Shown here: in pieces, positions 7,669-15,262 of the stretch
Layout: each line of letters begins with the position of its first letter
How positions within the stretch are numbered: the first letter of the stretch is position 1
Assembly (NCBI GenBank): GCA_026989715.1
Contig: JALSIU010000022.1
Location: 1-32,625, forward strand
Origin: Methylomonas sp.
GTDB lineage: Bacteria > Pseudomonadota > Gammaproteobacteria > Methylococcales > Methylomonadaceae
Direction of reading: 5' to 3'
DNA: 32,625 nt
The notes under the pieces: model-generated
Database searches by the model: none
Told to the model about the DNA's origin: nothing
The model's input: the letters and a program-made list of their open reading frames with translations, nothing else
Made by a program: the position numbers and the translations under genes

Positions 7669-8268
7669 CTATTCTATTGTGCGTCGCCCACTAAATGCAT
7701 GTGCCAACGTACCACTATCAATAAATTCCAACTCCCCCCCTACAGGGACTCCATGTGCAATTCGGGTCACTTTTATGTGTCGTTGCAATGCCAACTGGGC
7801 AATATAATGTGCCGTTGCTTCACCTTCGATCGTCGAGTTGGTTGCCAAAATAAGCTCTGTTATCTTACCACCCTCTAATTGTCGTTCAAGTTGCTGTAAA
7901 CCTATTTCATCAGGCCCAATCCCATCTAGGGGCGATAGGCGACCATTTAATACGAAAAACACGCCCCGATAATCAGCCGCTTGATTAATCAACCAAACAT
8001 CAGCTGGGCTTTCCACAACACAGACAATACTTTGTTCGCGTTTTGGGCTGGCACAGATTACACACAACTCATGCTCAGTTAAAGTGCGACAATTTTTACA
8101 ATATCCCAGTTGCGCAACAGCCTGTTGCAGCCTATTTGCCAAATTCTCAGCACCACCACGATCCCGTTGCAAGAGATGCAACGCGATACGTTGCGCTGAC
8201 TTCGGCCCGATACCCGGCATACAACACAAGGCATCAATCAACTCAGTCAATAAGCCCTGTTTTTGCAT
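7669..8268 (-). CDS. recR: Recombination mediator protein RecR
   Basis: A 199-residue protein of the RecFOR pathway that loads RecA on gapped DNA. Visible are the helix-hairpin-helix PGIGPKSAQRIA (18-29), a four-cysteine zinc finger C57-x2-C60-x8-C69-x2-C72, and a Toprim domain beginning VVESPADVW. The GVPVGGELEFID stretch near the end is typical. It starts 2 bases after the ybaB stop without a good Shine-Dalgarno, which suggests translational coupling. The ybaB-recR pairing is conserved in many bacteria. Confidence 0.97.
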   Translation of the reverse strand: MQKQGLLTELIDALCCMPGIGPKSAQRIALHLLQRDRGGAENLANRLQQAVAQLGYCKNCRTLTEHELCVICASPKREQSIVCVVESPADVWLINQAADYRGVFFVLNGRLSPLDGIGPDEIGLQQLERQLEGGKITELILATNSTIEGEATAHYIAQLALQRHIKVTRIAHGVPVGGELEFIDSGTLAHAFSGRRTIE

Positions 8269-8270
8269 GA

Positions 8271-8594
8271 TTAGAATGGCATTTTAAATCCGGGCGGCAA
8301 AGGAATGCCTGAGGTAACATCACCCATTTTTTCTTTTTTAATTTTAGCCACTTTATGCACGGCATCATTAATGGCAGCGGCCACCAAATCTTCTAACATT
8401 TCCTTGTCATCTCCAACCAAGGCATCATCAATAGAGACTTTACGCACTTCCCTTTTGCCCGTCATTAAAATACTAACCATACCGCCACCCGCTTCGCCGG
8501 TGACTTCCAATTTTTCTAGTTCAGCTTGTGCTTTTTGCATATCTTCTTGCATTTGCTGAGCTTGTTGCATGATATTACCCAGTGCACCTTTCAT
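8271..8594 (-). CDS. ybaB: YbaB/EbfC nucleoid-associated protein
   Basis: A 107-residue protein of the YbaB/EbfC family: small, dimeric, DNA-binding and nucleoid-associated. The N-terminal helix is coiled and Gln/Met-rich (QQAQQMQEDMQKAQAELEKL). The core has VTGEAGGGMVSILMTG and the C-terminus ends DVTSGIPLPPGFKMPF, the family hallmark. The ATG abuts the dnaX stop and uses GAGGAG (the last Glu codons of dnaX) as ribosome site. Confidence 0.96.
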   Translation of the reverse strand: MKGALGNIMQQAQQMQEDMQKAQAELEKLEVTGEAGGGMVSILMTGKREVRKVSIDDALVGDDKEMLEDLVAAAINDAVHKVAKIKKEKMGDVTSGIPLPPGFKMPF

Positions 8595-10244
8595 TTATAA
8601 CTCCTCATTATTATTGTCAACAGGCTCAATTGACCCCGGAATGACTCGCGCATCAAAATTAGCTTTTAATGCTTGAATATTTACATCATTATCTATTGCA
8701 GTCTCCGCCTCTTGTTGCCGATTCTGCTTATCTTTATACATTTTGACTGCAGGCGTATCACTATTGACATCTTCAACCCTAATTGTCAATTTAAGCGGTT
8801 TGCCAAAATAATTTTGTATAGCCGTTTGTAACTTCTCTTGTGAACGCGCACTTCTTATTTGCGCGCGTTTGGTATCTAAAATCAATAGGCACTCATGCTC
8901 ATCTACGTTGCCTAAAATACAATTATTCGCCAGTTCACGCGTTAAGCCCTTCAACCCCATAGCCACCACCATATCATGCCACGGAATATCTGTCGGATTG
9001 CCACTGGATGACGATACAGCACCCGTAGGTGCAACAGATTCCACTATGTTTTGTGCAATAACCGGCTTAGGTGCCGACTGCACGACCGATGGTGAATTAG
9101 GCTTAGGTGTTACGATAGGATTTGCTTTAACGGCCATGCTAGAATTGGCAGAAACCGCCACACCTTGTGGATTAAATGCTAGCATCCGCAGCATAATCAT
9201 CTCAAACCCTGCTTTAGGGTCAGGCGCTAAGCTTAAATCTTTTTGCCCCAATAGTGCAATTTGATAGTAAAGCTGGAGCTGTTCTGCTGTAAATAAAGGA
9301 CTTAAAGCACTTAGCATGTCAACGTCATCATCACTCTCCACACTGGCCGGCACTACTTGCACCAATGTCAATCGATGCACTACATGTAAAATTTGTTGTA
9401 AAATATCAGCAAAATTAGGTGATAATTGCGCCATACTATCAATATGTTGCAAAATTTGTTCAGCATTATTTGCGGCCAAACTATGCAACAAGTCCTCAAC
9501 AGGTTGCTGAGCAACGGTCCCCAGCATCTGACTGACCACCTCAGCACTGACCACATCATTACCATACACAATCGCTTGATCTAATAAGCTCAAGCCATCA
9601 CGCATACTACCATCAGCCGCCCGCGCCAATAATTTCAAAGCGGACATTTCATATTCAATTTTTTCTTCACCCAAAATAAAACGCATTTGTTCACTAATTT
9701 GCGTTGGTGTTAAACGCTTTAGGTTAAATTGTAAACAACGGGATAAAACAGTAACGGGAATTTTTTGCGGGTCGGTCGTCGCCAATAAGAACTTCACATG
9801 ATCAGGCGGCTCTTCCAAGGTTTTTAACAAGGCATTAAAACTATGCCCGGAAAGCATATGTACCTCATCAATAATATACACTTTATATTGACCACTATTA
9901 GGCGCATACTGTGCATTATCTAATAAATCACGGGTATCTTCGACTTTGGTACGTGAGGCAGCATCGACTTCGATAAGGTCTAAAAAACGCCCTTCATCCA
10001 GTGCTTGACAAACAGCGCATTGACCACAAGGATTAAAGTCTTGTAGATTTTCGCAATTAATGGCTTTTGCTAAAATTCGAGCAATAGTCGTTTTACCTAC
10101 GCCACGCGTGCCAGTAAATAAATAGGCATGATGCAGACGATTATGCTGTAAAGCATTCATTAAAGATTGACTGACGTGCTCTTGACCAACAATTTCAGTG
10201 AAATTATGGGGGCGCCATTTCCTGGCGAGAACCTGATGATTCAT
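8595..10244 (-). CDS. dnaX: DNA polymerase III subunit tau/gamma
   Basis: The clamp-loader ATPase of the replicative polymerase. From the ATG at 10244 it has 549 residues and begins MNHQVLARKWRP, the usual DnaX start. Motifs: Walker A GTRGVGKT (45-52), zinc cysteines C64, C73, C76 and C79, Walker B IIDEVH (124-129), and SRC with the arginine finger (168-170). Domain III follows, then a Pro/Ser/Val linker (about 370-415) and a tau-type C-terminal domain. The frame is open for 16 more codons upstream, but these lie in the 3' end of the SRP RNA and are not homologous to DnaX. No good Shine-Dalgarno precedes 10244, and I found no A6G-type slippery site for a short gamma form. Confidence 0.96.
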   Translation of the reverse strand: MNHQVLARKWRPHNFTEIVGQEHVSQSLMNALQHNRLHHAYLFTGTRGVGKTTIARILAKAINCENLQDFNPCGQCAVCQALDEGRFLDLIEVDAASRTKVEDTRDLLDNAQYAPNSGQYKVYIIDEVHMLSGHSFNALLKTLEEPPDHVKFLLATTDPQKIPVTVLSRCLQFNLKRLTPTQISEQMRFILGEEKIEYEMSALKLLARAADGSMRDGLSLLDQAIVYGNDVVSAEVVSQMLGTVAQQPVEDLLHSLAANNAEQILQHIDSMAQLSPNFADILQQILHVVHRLTLVQVVPASVESDDDVDMLSALSPLFTAEQLQLYYQIALLGQKDLSLAPDPKAGFEMIMLRMLAFNPQGVAVSANSSMAVKANPIVTPKPNSPSVVQSAPKPVIAQNIVESVAPTGAVSSSSGNPTDIPWHDMVVAMGLKGLTRELANNCILGNVDEHECLLILDTKRAQIRSARSQEKLQTAIQNYFGKPLKLTIRVEDVNSDTPAVKMYKDKQNRQQEAETAIDNDVNIQALKANFDARVIPGSIEPVDNNNEEL

Positions 10245-10272
10245 ATCAGAGTGGAGAGTGTAGAGATTGGGC

Positions 10273-10382
10273 GGATACCATGCCAGCCACATCTCGGCAC
10301 ACGAATCTTCTGCTACCGTTGCTCCCTTCCGGACCTGGCGGAGTTGACAGAATATCGTTGCGAGAGGACCGACATGGTAACC
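10273..10382 (-). ncRNA. ffs: 4.5S (small bacterial-type) signal recognition particle RNA
   Basis: The minus strand has the hallmark AGGTCCGGAAGGGAGCA (10336-10320), the GGAA tetraloop and asymmetric loop that bind Ffh. Upstream and downstream segments fold into one long hairpin. The ends pair as GGTTACCATG (10382-10373) with CATGGTATCC (10282-10273), with one mismatch. TCTCGCAACG and CGTGTGCCGAGATGTGGCTGGCA match the E. coli RNA pattern. The RNA forms the core of the SRP that targets membrane proteins. It sits 28 bases upstream of dnaX on the same strand with no terminator between, a common gammaproteobacterial order. End positions are set from the terminal helix and may be off by a few bases. 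Confidence 0.95.
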
Positions 10383-10417
10383 ATAATGTCGACAACCACT
10401 AGCGTTGAAGAAGACGT

Positions 10418-10446
10418 ATTATGCGACAATTATTTAAACAGCGCAA
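10418..10446 (-). promoter_or_regulatory. Candidate sigma-70 promoter of ffs(-dnaX)
   Basis: On the minus strand TTGCGC (10446-10441) and CATAAT (10423-10418) are separated by exactly 17 bases. The predicted start near 10411 leaves a leader of about 29 bases before the mature SRP RNA. This fits the known processing of E. coli pre-4.5S RNA by RNase P, which removes a 5' leader of similar size. Confidence 0.5.
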
Positions 10447-10598
10447 GAAAAAAACACCTTTTTTATAAAATCCTTACGATAACAAACACATAAGCCAAAA
10501 TATCGCCCACAGAGACGGTTGCCAATGCAATTAAGCTTGTCACAACAAATCGCTTAGCTCCTCATAGTGGGAGGCACTAACTCAACAATAAAAAATTA

Positions 10599-12338
10599 TC
10601 ACGAAGGTTTAAGCAATAAATAAAGCAAAATACAATTGCCTAATACCGAAACAGCACACATAACGCGCCAAACAGCGACCGGGTTGCGTTCCATCAATGG
10701 CAAATCTATAGAATTTCGTAAAAATTCAGGGTTTGGCGTACTCAAGTCATGTACAAATTCTGACAACTCCTCATAGCGCAACTTCGGCTCGAGAGCAGTC
10801 GCCTTCTTTAACGCCCCATCAATCCATATTGGTACCATGGTATTTTTATGAAAGCTAGGCACATATTTTAGCTTTGCCAAATTCAATTTATTAGGTTTTT
10901 CCGGCATATCCCCTCCAAAAGGCAACGCGCCATTAATCATTTCGTAAGCAATAACCCCTAAAGAATATAAATCCGACTGCACTGACCCGCGCTGCCCTAA
11001 ATGATACTCTGGCGCCGTGTAATTTAATGTGCCTAATATATTCTCATCTCCTCCCTGCTCTAACGGCGTAATTTCAGTAATCCCTGCTATTTTTACCGAA
11101 CCAAAATCAATAATTTTAACCACCCCTTGCGTATCAATCATAATATTTTCAGGCTTTAAATCCTGATGCAACATCTCCATACGATGCAAAGCACGCAAGC
11201 CCTTGGCAATTTGCTCAATAATGAAGCGAATCTCACGAATATAGGGTTTAGGATGATTATCAATCCACTCTCTTAAGGTCTGACCTTCAAGGTATTCGGT
11301 TACATAATAAATACAACTTTTCTCCCTATCCGAATCAAGTATTTTCAGCACATTCTCATGCTTTATACGCTTTCCAGCCCATTCTTCATGTAAAAAATGT
11401 TCTATATAATGCGTATCATCCTCATATAAAACGGAAGGCGTTTTTAAAATGACTCGGATACCCGTTTTAGTGTCAAAAGCACGATAAATTTGGGTACGTT
11501 TACTCGCATGCAATTCTGCTTCAATTTTATAGCCATCCAATACCATCCCCACATCTAATGGCGGAGGGAAAGGTAAATTATCATACTGACGCAGCACCTC
11601 ATCCTCTAAGGCAAGCGGCAGTTCTTCAATACGAAAAATCTGACAACTTAAATTATCATCACTATGATTATCACTTGCACATTGTGTAATTTGCTTAGCA
11701 ATCGCATCCCAATCATCACCCGACAATAAAAGCGATTTGAGTGTTTTTTCGGCAATAAAATCATGCACCCCATCGGTGCTCATAAAAAATATATCCCCTT
11801 TTTCCAACGCAACCGACTTATAATCGACTTCTAGGCGCGGCTCGATCCCCATCGCACGATTTAAATAACTTTTTTCTTCCGAAACCCAAACACGATGATC
11901 ACGCGTCAACTGTTCCAAATCACCCTGCCGCAATCGGTAGATACGCGAGTCGCCAATATGTAACAAATGTGCCGTCTTTGACTTAAGCACCGCAATACTT
12001 AAAGTGCTTACCATGCCTTTAGTCGACTGATAGCGTTGCTGCCCTTGACTATATAGCCACGAATTTGTTGCAGATAAAATTTTCTGTCCGGCTTGCTTAA
12101 CCGACCACGAATCAGGCGTACTATAATAATCGCTTAAAAAACCAGCCACACAACAATGACTTGCTTCATGCCCTGCATCACTGCCACTCATGCCGTCGGC
12201 AATCGCCGCCACAATACCTTTATAGGTTAATTGCGCCCCTTCCGGCATCATCGCACCTAAAAAGTCTTCATTACGCGCCTTAATACCTTGATCCGTATAA
12301 GAGCCGATTGATATTTTCAGAGTTGGTTTTTGGGTCAT
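10599..12338 (-). CDS. Fusion of PP2C-type phosphatase and Ser/Thr protein kinase with C-terminal membrane anchor
   Basis: This is a 579-residue bifunctional signalling enzyme. Residues 1-240 are a PP2C phosphatase with the metal motifs ARNEDF (21-26), ADGMSG (47-52), GDSR (129-132), STDG (187-190) and DDN (227-229). Residues 265-530 are a Hanks-type kinase with catalytic Lys in VILKTP (K299), HQDLKPEN (391-398), DFG (411-413), TAPE (441-444) and SDLYSLGV. The catalytic loop is HQD, so it is a non-RD kinase. The glycine loop is degenerate (AELHASKRTQIYRA), so ATP binding may be weak or altered. The last 25 residues form one membrane helix. It lies downstream of a nitrate transporter, an arrangement also known from Pseudomonas nas loci, so control of nitrate use is likely. 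Substrates are unknown. Confidence 0.92.
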   Translation of the reverse strand: MTQKPTLKISIGSYTDQGIKARNEDFLGAMMPEGAQLTYKGIVAAIADGMSGSDAGHEASHCCVAGFLSDYYSTPDSWSVKQAGQKILSATNSWLYSQGQQRYQSTKGMVSTLSIAVLKSKTAHLLHIGDSRIYRLRQGDLEQLTRDHRVWVSEEKSYLNRAMGIEPRLEVDYKSVALEKGDIFFMSTDGVHDFIAEKTLKSLLLSGDDWDAIAKQITQCASDNHSDDNLSCQIFRIEELPLALEDEVLRQYDNLPFPPPLDVGMVLDGYKIEAELHASKRTQIYRAFDTKTGIRVILKTPSVLYEDDTHYIEHFLHEEWAGKRIKHENVLKILDSDREKSCIYYVTEYLEGQTLREWIDNHPKPYIREIRFIIEQIAKGLRALHRMEMLHQDLKPENIMIDTQGVVKIIDFGSVKIAGITEITPLEQGGDENILGTLNYTAPEYHLGQRGSVQSDLYSLGVIAYEMINGALPFGGDMPEKPNKLNLAKLKYVPSFHKNTMVPIWIDGALKKATALEPKLRYEELSEFVHDLSTPNPEFLRNSIDLPLMERNPVAVWRVMCAVSVLGNCILLYLLLKPS

Positions 12339-12487
12339 AGGTATTGTTTAACAAGTGCATCAAGACAAGAGAAACCTTTCAGTACGACAATCAGGTACGC
12401 AACAAAAGGCTCCTCTTAAAGAATTATATTAGGGATAGATATTGTACCAAATAAGCTAGACACAAAATGCTTACCGGCCACATGCTT

Positions 12488-13966
12488 TTAAGTTAACTCA
12501 ATCATTTCCACCGTACCATCTTCTTGCACTTCTACCATGTGCCCTTGTGGCTCTTCAATAAATTGTACGGCCACTAAAACAATCAAAGCCCCGCCTGCAA
12601 TCACCATAAAAAACACAGAAGGGGAAACAAATGATAGTACCGTTAAAAATAACACAGCACCCACATTACCATACGCGCCAACCATGCCGGCTATTTGCCC
12701 GGTCATACGCCGTTTAATCAAGGGAACCATTGCAAACACAGCTCCTTCACCGGCTTGCACAAAAAAAGAGCAACACATTGTCAATATAATCACCGCATAA
12801 ATTGGCCACTCAGGTGTAATTAAGGATAGACAATAATAACCGATGGACAAACCGATAATAAAAATAGACAAGGATAATTTACGACCAAACTTATCACTAA
12901 TCCATCCCCCACCAGGACGTGCTACCAAGTTCATAAAAGCAAAACCTGCCGCAGAAAAACCGGCCTGCACCATAGTAATGCCTTGTGATTCATGAAAGGT
13001 ATCATAAAAGAACATCGGCAACATAGAAACAACTGCCAGCTCTGAACCAAAAGTAATCAAATAAGCCAAATCCAAAATCGCAACCTGCTTAAATTTATAT
13101 TTATGAATCTCATCGACAGCTTGCGTTAAATGCTCTTCATTGACATGAATAATTTTATGCACGTTATAGAAAAATAAAACCCAAATACCGATATAAACAA
13201 ATAGTGCGGCAATATTCGATAACAACCCTACACCGGCAGGTGATAGCTTCCACGTTAATAAGCTTAGCGTTGCATATAAGGGGATTGTCATCAAGACATA
13301 AAAGAACAAATCACGGATACTGCTAACTTCCATTGCCCCTGCTTTTTTAGGCTTAAAATAAGTAGAGCCTTTAGGTGTATCGCTGACACTAAAAAAATAA
13401 ATAACAGAGTAGATTAAAGAGACTACACCCGTTGTAGCAATCGCATAACGCCAACCATCATCGCCACCAAAAACAAGTGCCAAAGTAGGCAAACTCATCG
13501 CCGCGGCAGCTGAACCAAAATTACCCCAGCCCCCATAAATCCCTTCTGCTATACCCACTTGCTTTGCTGGAAACCACTCACCAACCATACGAATACCGAT
13601 AACAAAACCGGCACCGACAAAGCCTGATAAAAACCGCGCCAAAGCGAGTTGCTCAAAGCTATCAGCAAACGCAAACAAAAAGGTCGGCAAACTGCCTAAA
13701 GCCAACAGAATAGAATAAGTTCGTTTAGGGCCAAACTTATCGACCAGAATACCGATCACAATACGCGCAGGAATAGTCAACGCAACATTTAAAATCAAGA
13801 TGGTCTTAATTTCAGATTTGCTCATCCCTAAGCTATCAGCAATCACCAGCATTAAAGGCGCGTGACTGAACCAAACAACAAAGGAGATAAAAAAAGCAAT
13901 CCAGGTAGTATGCAGAATTTTCATTCTGCCCGAAAAAGAAAAAAAGTTTAATGTCTGCGTACTCAT
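12488..13966 (-). CDS. NarK/NasA-type nitrate/nitrite transporter (MFS)
   Basis: An inner-membrane carrier of 492 residues with at least 12 helices. It shows both nitrate signatures of the nitrate/nitrite porter family: GIYGGWGNFG (142-151) and GMVGAYGNVGAV (427-438). The two substrate-binding arginines are present, R68 in IPARIVIG and R350 in VARPGGGW, as is the first-helix pattern VVWFSHAPL. The ATG has GGGAG 8 bases upstream and sits about 32 bases after the start predicted from a -24/-12 promoter. The promoter type and the downstream kinase/phosphatase suggest nitrate uptake for assimilation under nitrogen limitation. Import of nitrate versus export of nitrite cannot be decided from sequence alone. 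Confidence 0.94.
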   Translation of the reverse strand: MSTQTLNFFSFSGRMKILHTTWIAFFISFVVWFSHAPLMLVIADSLGMSKSEIKTILILNVALTIPARIVIGILVDKFGPKRTYSILLALGSLPTFLFAFADSFEQLALARFLSGFVGAGFVIGIRMVGEWFPAKQVGIAEGIYGGWGNFGSAAAAMSLPTLALVFGGDDGWRYAIATTGVVSLIYSVIYFFSVSDTPKGSTYFKPKKAGAMEVSSIRDLFFYVLMTIPLYATLSLLTWKLSPAGVGLLSNIAALFVYIGIWVLFFYNVHKIIHVNEEHLTQAVDEIHKYKFKQVAILDLAYLITFGSELAVVSMLPMFFYDTFHESQGITMVQAGFSAAGFAFMNLVARPGGGWISDKFGRKLSLSIFIIGLSIGYYCLSLITPEWPIYAVIILTMCCSFFVQAGEGAVFAMVPLIKRRMTGQIAGMVGAYGNVGAVLFLTVLSFVSPSVFFMVIAGGALIVLVAVQFIEEPQGHMVEVQEDGTVEMIELT

Positions 13967-14007
13967 ACACGAGCTCCCTAAAAATAATTAATAACACACT
14001 CAAGAGA

Positions 14008-14024
14008 AGCATAATGCATGCCAA
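14008..14024 (-). promoter_or_regulatory. Sigma-54 (-24/-12) promoter of the nitrate transporter gene
   Basis: The minus strand reads TTGGCATGCATTATGCT. It agrees with the consensus YTGGCAYG-N4-TTGCW at all conserved positions except A for T before TGC. The invariant GG (14022-14021) and GC (14010-14009) have the required 10-base spacing. Transcription should start near 13998, giving a leader of about 32 bases. Confidence 0.8.
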
Positions 14025-14150
14025 TTAAAACAAGCTACTGATTTTATATATTTTTAAACCATAAATACTCTCATTCTAAATTGAAATAATATCCCGATAA
14101 GAAAAAATATTATCACAACAAGCACAAAACGCACCGTTTCAGCAACAATT

Positions 14151-14167
14151 AGCACAAAAAGAGTGCA
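14151..14167 (-). promoter_or_regulatory. NtrC-like enhancer site
   Basis: The sequence AGCACAAAAAGAGTGCA has the NtrC core GCAC-N7-GTGC with exact arm spacing, centred about 160 bases upstream of the predicted sigma-54 start. That is a usual enhancer distance. A second, weaker half-site, GCACCGTTTCAGC (14131-14143), lies about 21 bases closer to the promoter; paired strong and weak sites are common for NtrC. Confidence 0.6.
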
Positions 14168-14214
14168 GGAAATAAAAATTGTATAGAATTAACAAAAAAG
14201 AGGGGAACTTAATG

Positions 14215-14252
14215 TATGCTTAAAAAATGATTCAATTTCGTTTTTAAGCATA
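14215..14252. repeat. Perfect 12-bp stem-loop
   Basis: TATGCTTAAAAA (14215-14226) is the exact reverse complement of TTTTTAAGCATA (14241-14252), with a 14-base loop. The A/T tracts lie inside the stem rather than after it, so it is not a standard terminator. It may be a regulator site, a transcript end or part of a small RNA. Confidence 0.5.
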
Positions 14253-14411
14253 ACGACCAACACCGAAAATCACTTATCGTATAAGCATAATGTGCAAAAA
14301 GGCTTTAGCCGCAACAACTAAGCTATCACAACTAAAACCACGCCAACATAAATAAAACAACTTGCTAACCCTGTAAACTACTACTTATAGCCAAAGTGAG
14401 CTTTTTAAAGA

Positions 14412-14543
14412 TTATATGACAAAACCTTGCAAATAAATCAGCATTGCAAATACCGATAATACAAATACGGGTATCTCACCGACAATACCATCTATCACAT
14501 ACGTAGCATACAAAACCGTTAACAAATAAATTATTTCAGTCAT
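14412..14543 (-). CDS. 43-residue hydrophobic miniprotein, unknown function
   Basis: I read an ATG at 14543 and a TAA at 14414-14412. The protein starts MTEIIYLLTVLYATYVIDG, continues with IVGEIPVF, then VLSVFAMLIYLQ, and ends GFVI. It has two hydrophobic segments separated by a DG-GEIP turn, as expected of a small inner-membrane hairpin. GGGAGAGAG lies 7-15 bases upstream of the ATG, and TTGCAG-N16-TATAGC stands about 36-63 bases upstream. I do not recognise the family. Its location between the NtrC-type control region and a cNMP-binding protein may be meaningful, but reality of the gene rests only on start, ribosome site, promoter and membrane pattern. Confidence 0.45.
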   Translation of the reverse strand: MTEIIYLLTVLYATYVIDGIVGEIPVFVLSVFAMLIYLQGFVI

Positions 14544-14578
14544 ACCTAATCTCTCTCCCATTCATATCATTTGAAAAA

Positions 14579-14606
14579 GCTATAAAAAATCTCTTAGACC
14601 CTGCAA
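14579..14606 (-). promoter_or_regulatory. Candidate promoter of the 43-residue ORF
   Basis: On the minus strand TTGCAG (14606-14601) and TATAGC (14584-14579) are 16 bases apart. The predicted start near 14572 leaves a leader of about 28 bases with a GGGAGAGAG ribosome site. Confidence 0.35.
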
Positions 14607-14693
14607 ATAGTGGCCTTAACGATACCCATCGAATAAGCATAGTAGCATAAGTCGCCCCTCAAAAAGATAAATTTCATATTTTAAGAAAGAACT

Positions 14694-15170
14694 TTATTGC
14701 AAATATCTATCAATATCATGCACTTTAAGACCCCAAGCCATTAAGTGCTCAACACGCTGATTGGCAATATCTAAACGGGTTACAAACGATTGAAACACCT
14801 GCTTATAAAAGAGATAACCAAGAATCGGATGAGCATCTAAAAAAATACTCAACCTTGCACCATTAATTTCTACAACAACACTATCCGTTGCGGCCAAAAC
14901 TGTCGCCATACGCACACTAGACGCATGCAAACAGGTTTCACCAAAAACACTTCCTGTCTCCAAATCACAAAAACCCGGCTGAATATTTTTATGCTCACCT
15001 AGCTCCACATGACCGGTTACTCTCAGTATTCCTGACTCGACAACAAAGAGCGTTTTACCAATATCACCTTGCTTTACAAGCACTTCATTTGCTTTAACAG
15101 TACGCCGAGTCCATGCCACTCCTTCTACAAATTGTGGGTTTTCCAAGATTTCTTTTAATGTATTGTCCAA
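14694..15170 (-). CDS. Stand-alone cyclic-nucleotide-binding domain protein
   Basis: 158 residues forming one cNMP-binding (Crp-type) beta-barrel. Typical parts are VLVKQGDIGKTLFVVESGILRV (30-51), the phosphate-binding-cassette-like TGSVFGETCLH (72-82) and an Arg at 87 in SSVRMATVLA. There is no helix-turn-helix, so it is not a Crp/Fnr transcription factor. It probably acts through protein contacts as a regulatory subunit or sensor. The cassette keeps Gly-Glu and Arg, which favours real nucleotide binding, but the ligand is unknown. The neighbour upstream is an EPS sugar transferase on the same strand, 92 bases away. Confidence 0.85.
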   Translation of the reverse strand: MDNTLKEILENPQFVEGVAWTRRTVKANEVLVKQGDIGKTLFVVESGILRVTGHVELGEHKNIQPGFCDLETGSVFGETCLHASSVRMATVLAATDSVVVEINGARLSIFLDAHPILGYLFYKQVFQSFVTRLDIANQRVEHLMAWGLKVHDIDRYLQ

Positions 15171-15262
15171 AATAATACCTACTGTCCGACTCTGGCAATC
15201 ATAGATGTCGCCTCTAAATTTAGGTGCCCTTTACTTAAAACACGCCCTACTAGCACTTATCA

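Larger units (their letters stand above)
13967..14693. other. Gene-poor region between the nitrate transporter and the cNMP-binding protein
   Basis: About 720 bases without a long gene. From left to right they hold the sigma-54 promoter, the NtrC-like site, a perfect 12-bp stem-loop (14215-14252), the 43-codon membrane ORF (14412-14543) and its candidate promoter (14579-14606). I see no tRNA, no IS end and nothing further between 14253 and 14411. Confidence 0.7.

Noticed and set aside
8305..8559. Plus-strand frame opposite ybaB, and similar long frames opposite pstS, pstC, pta and the GGDEF-EAL gene
   Set aside because: Low-complexity Ser/Thr-rich shadows of strongly supported genes, with no start signals.
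8595..10244. Programmed frameshift for a gamma form of DnaX
   Set aside because: No A6G-type heptamer with a downstream stop and hairpin was found on the coding strand; A6T tracts exist but lack context.
10245..10292. N-terminal extension of dnaX by 16 codons (MWLAWYPP...)
   Set aside because: The bases from 10273 are the conserved 3' part of the SRP RNA; DnaX homology starts at MNHQVLARKWRP (10244).
10167..10493. 108-codon plus-strand frame across the SRP RNA
   Set aside because: It is antisense to dnaX and ffs and resembles no protein.
10551..10573. GCTCC...GGGAGGC as a terminator after the kinase gene
   Set aside because: It lies at the 3' side of the kinase, but only about four base pairs form well and no T-run follows on the minus strand.
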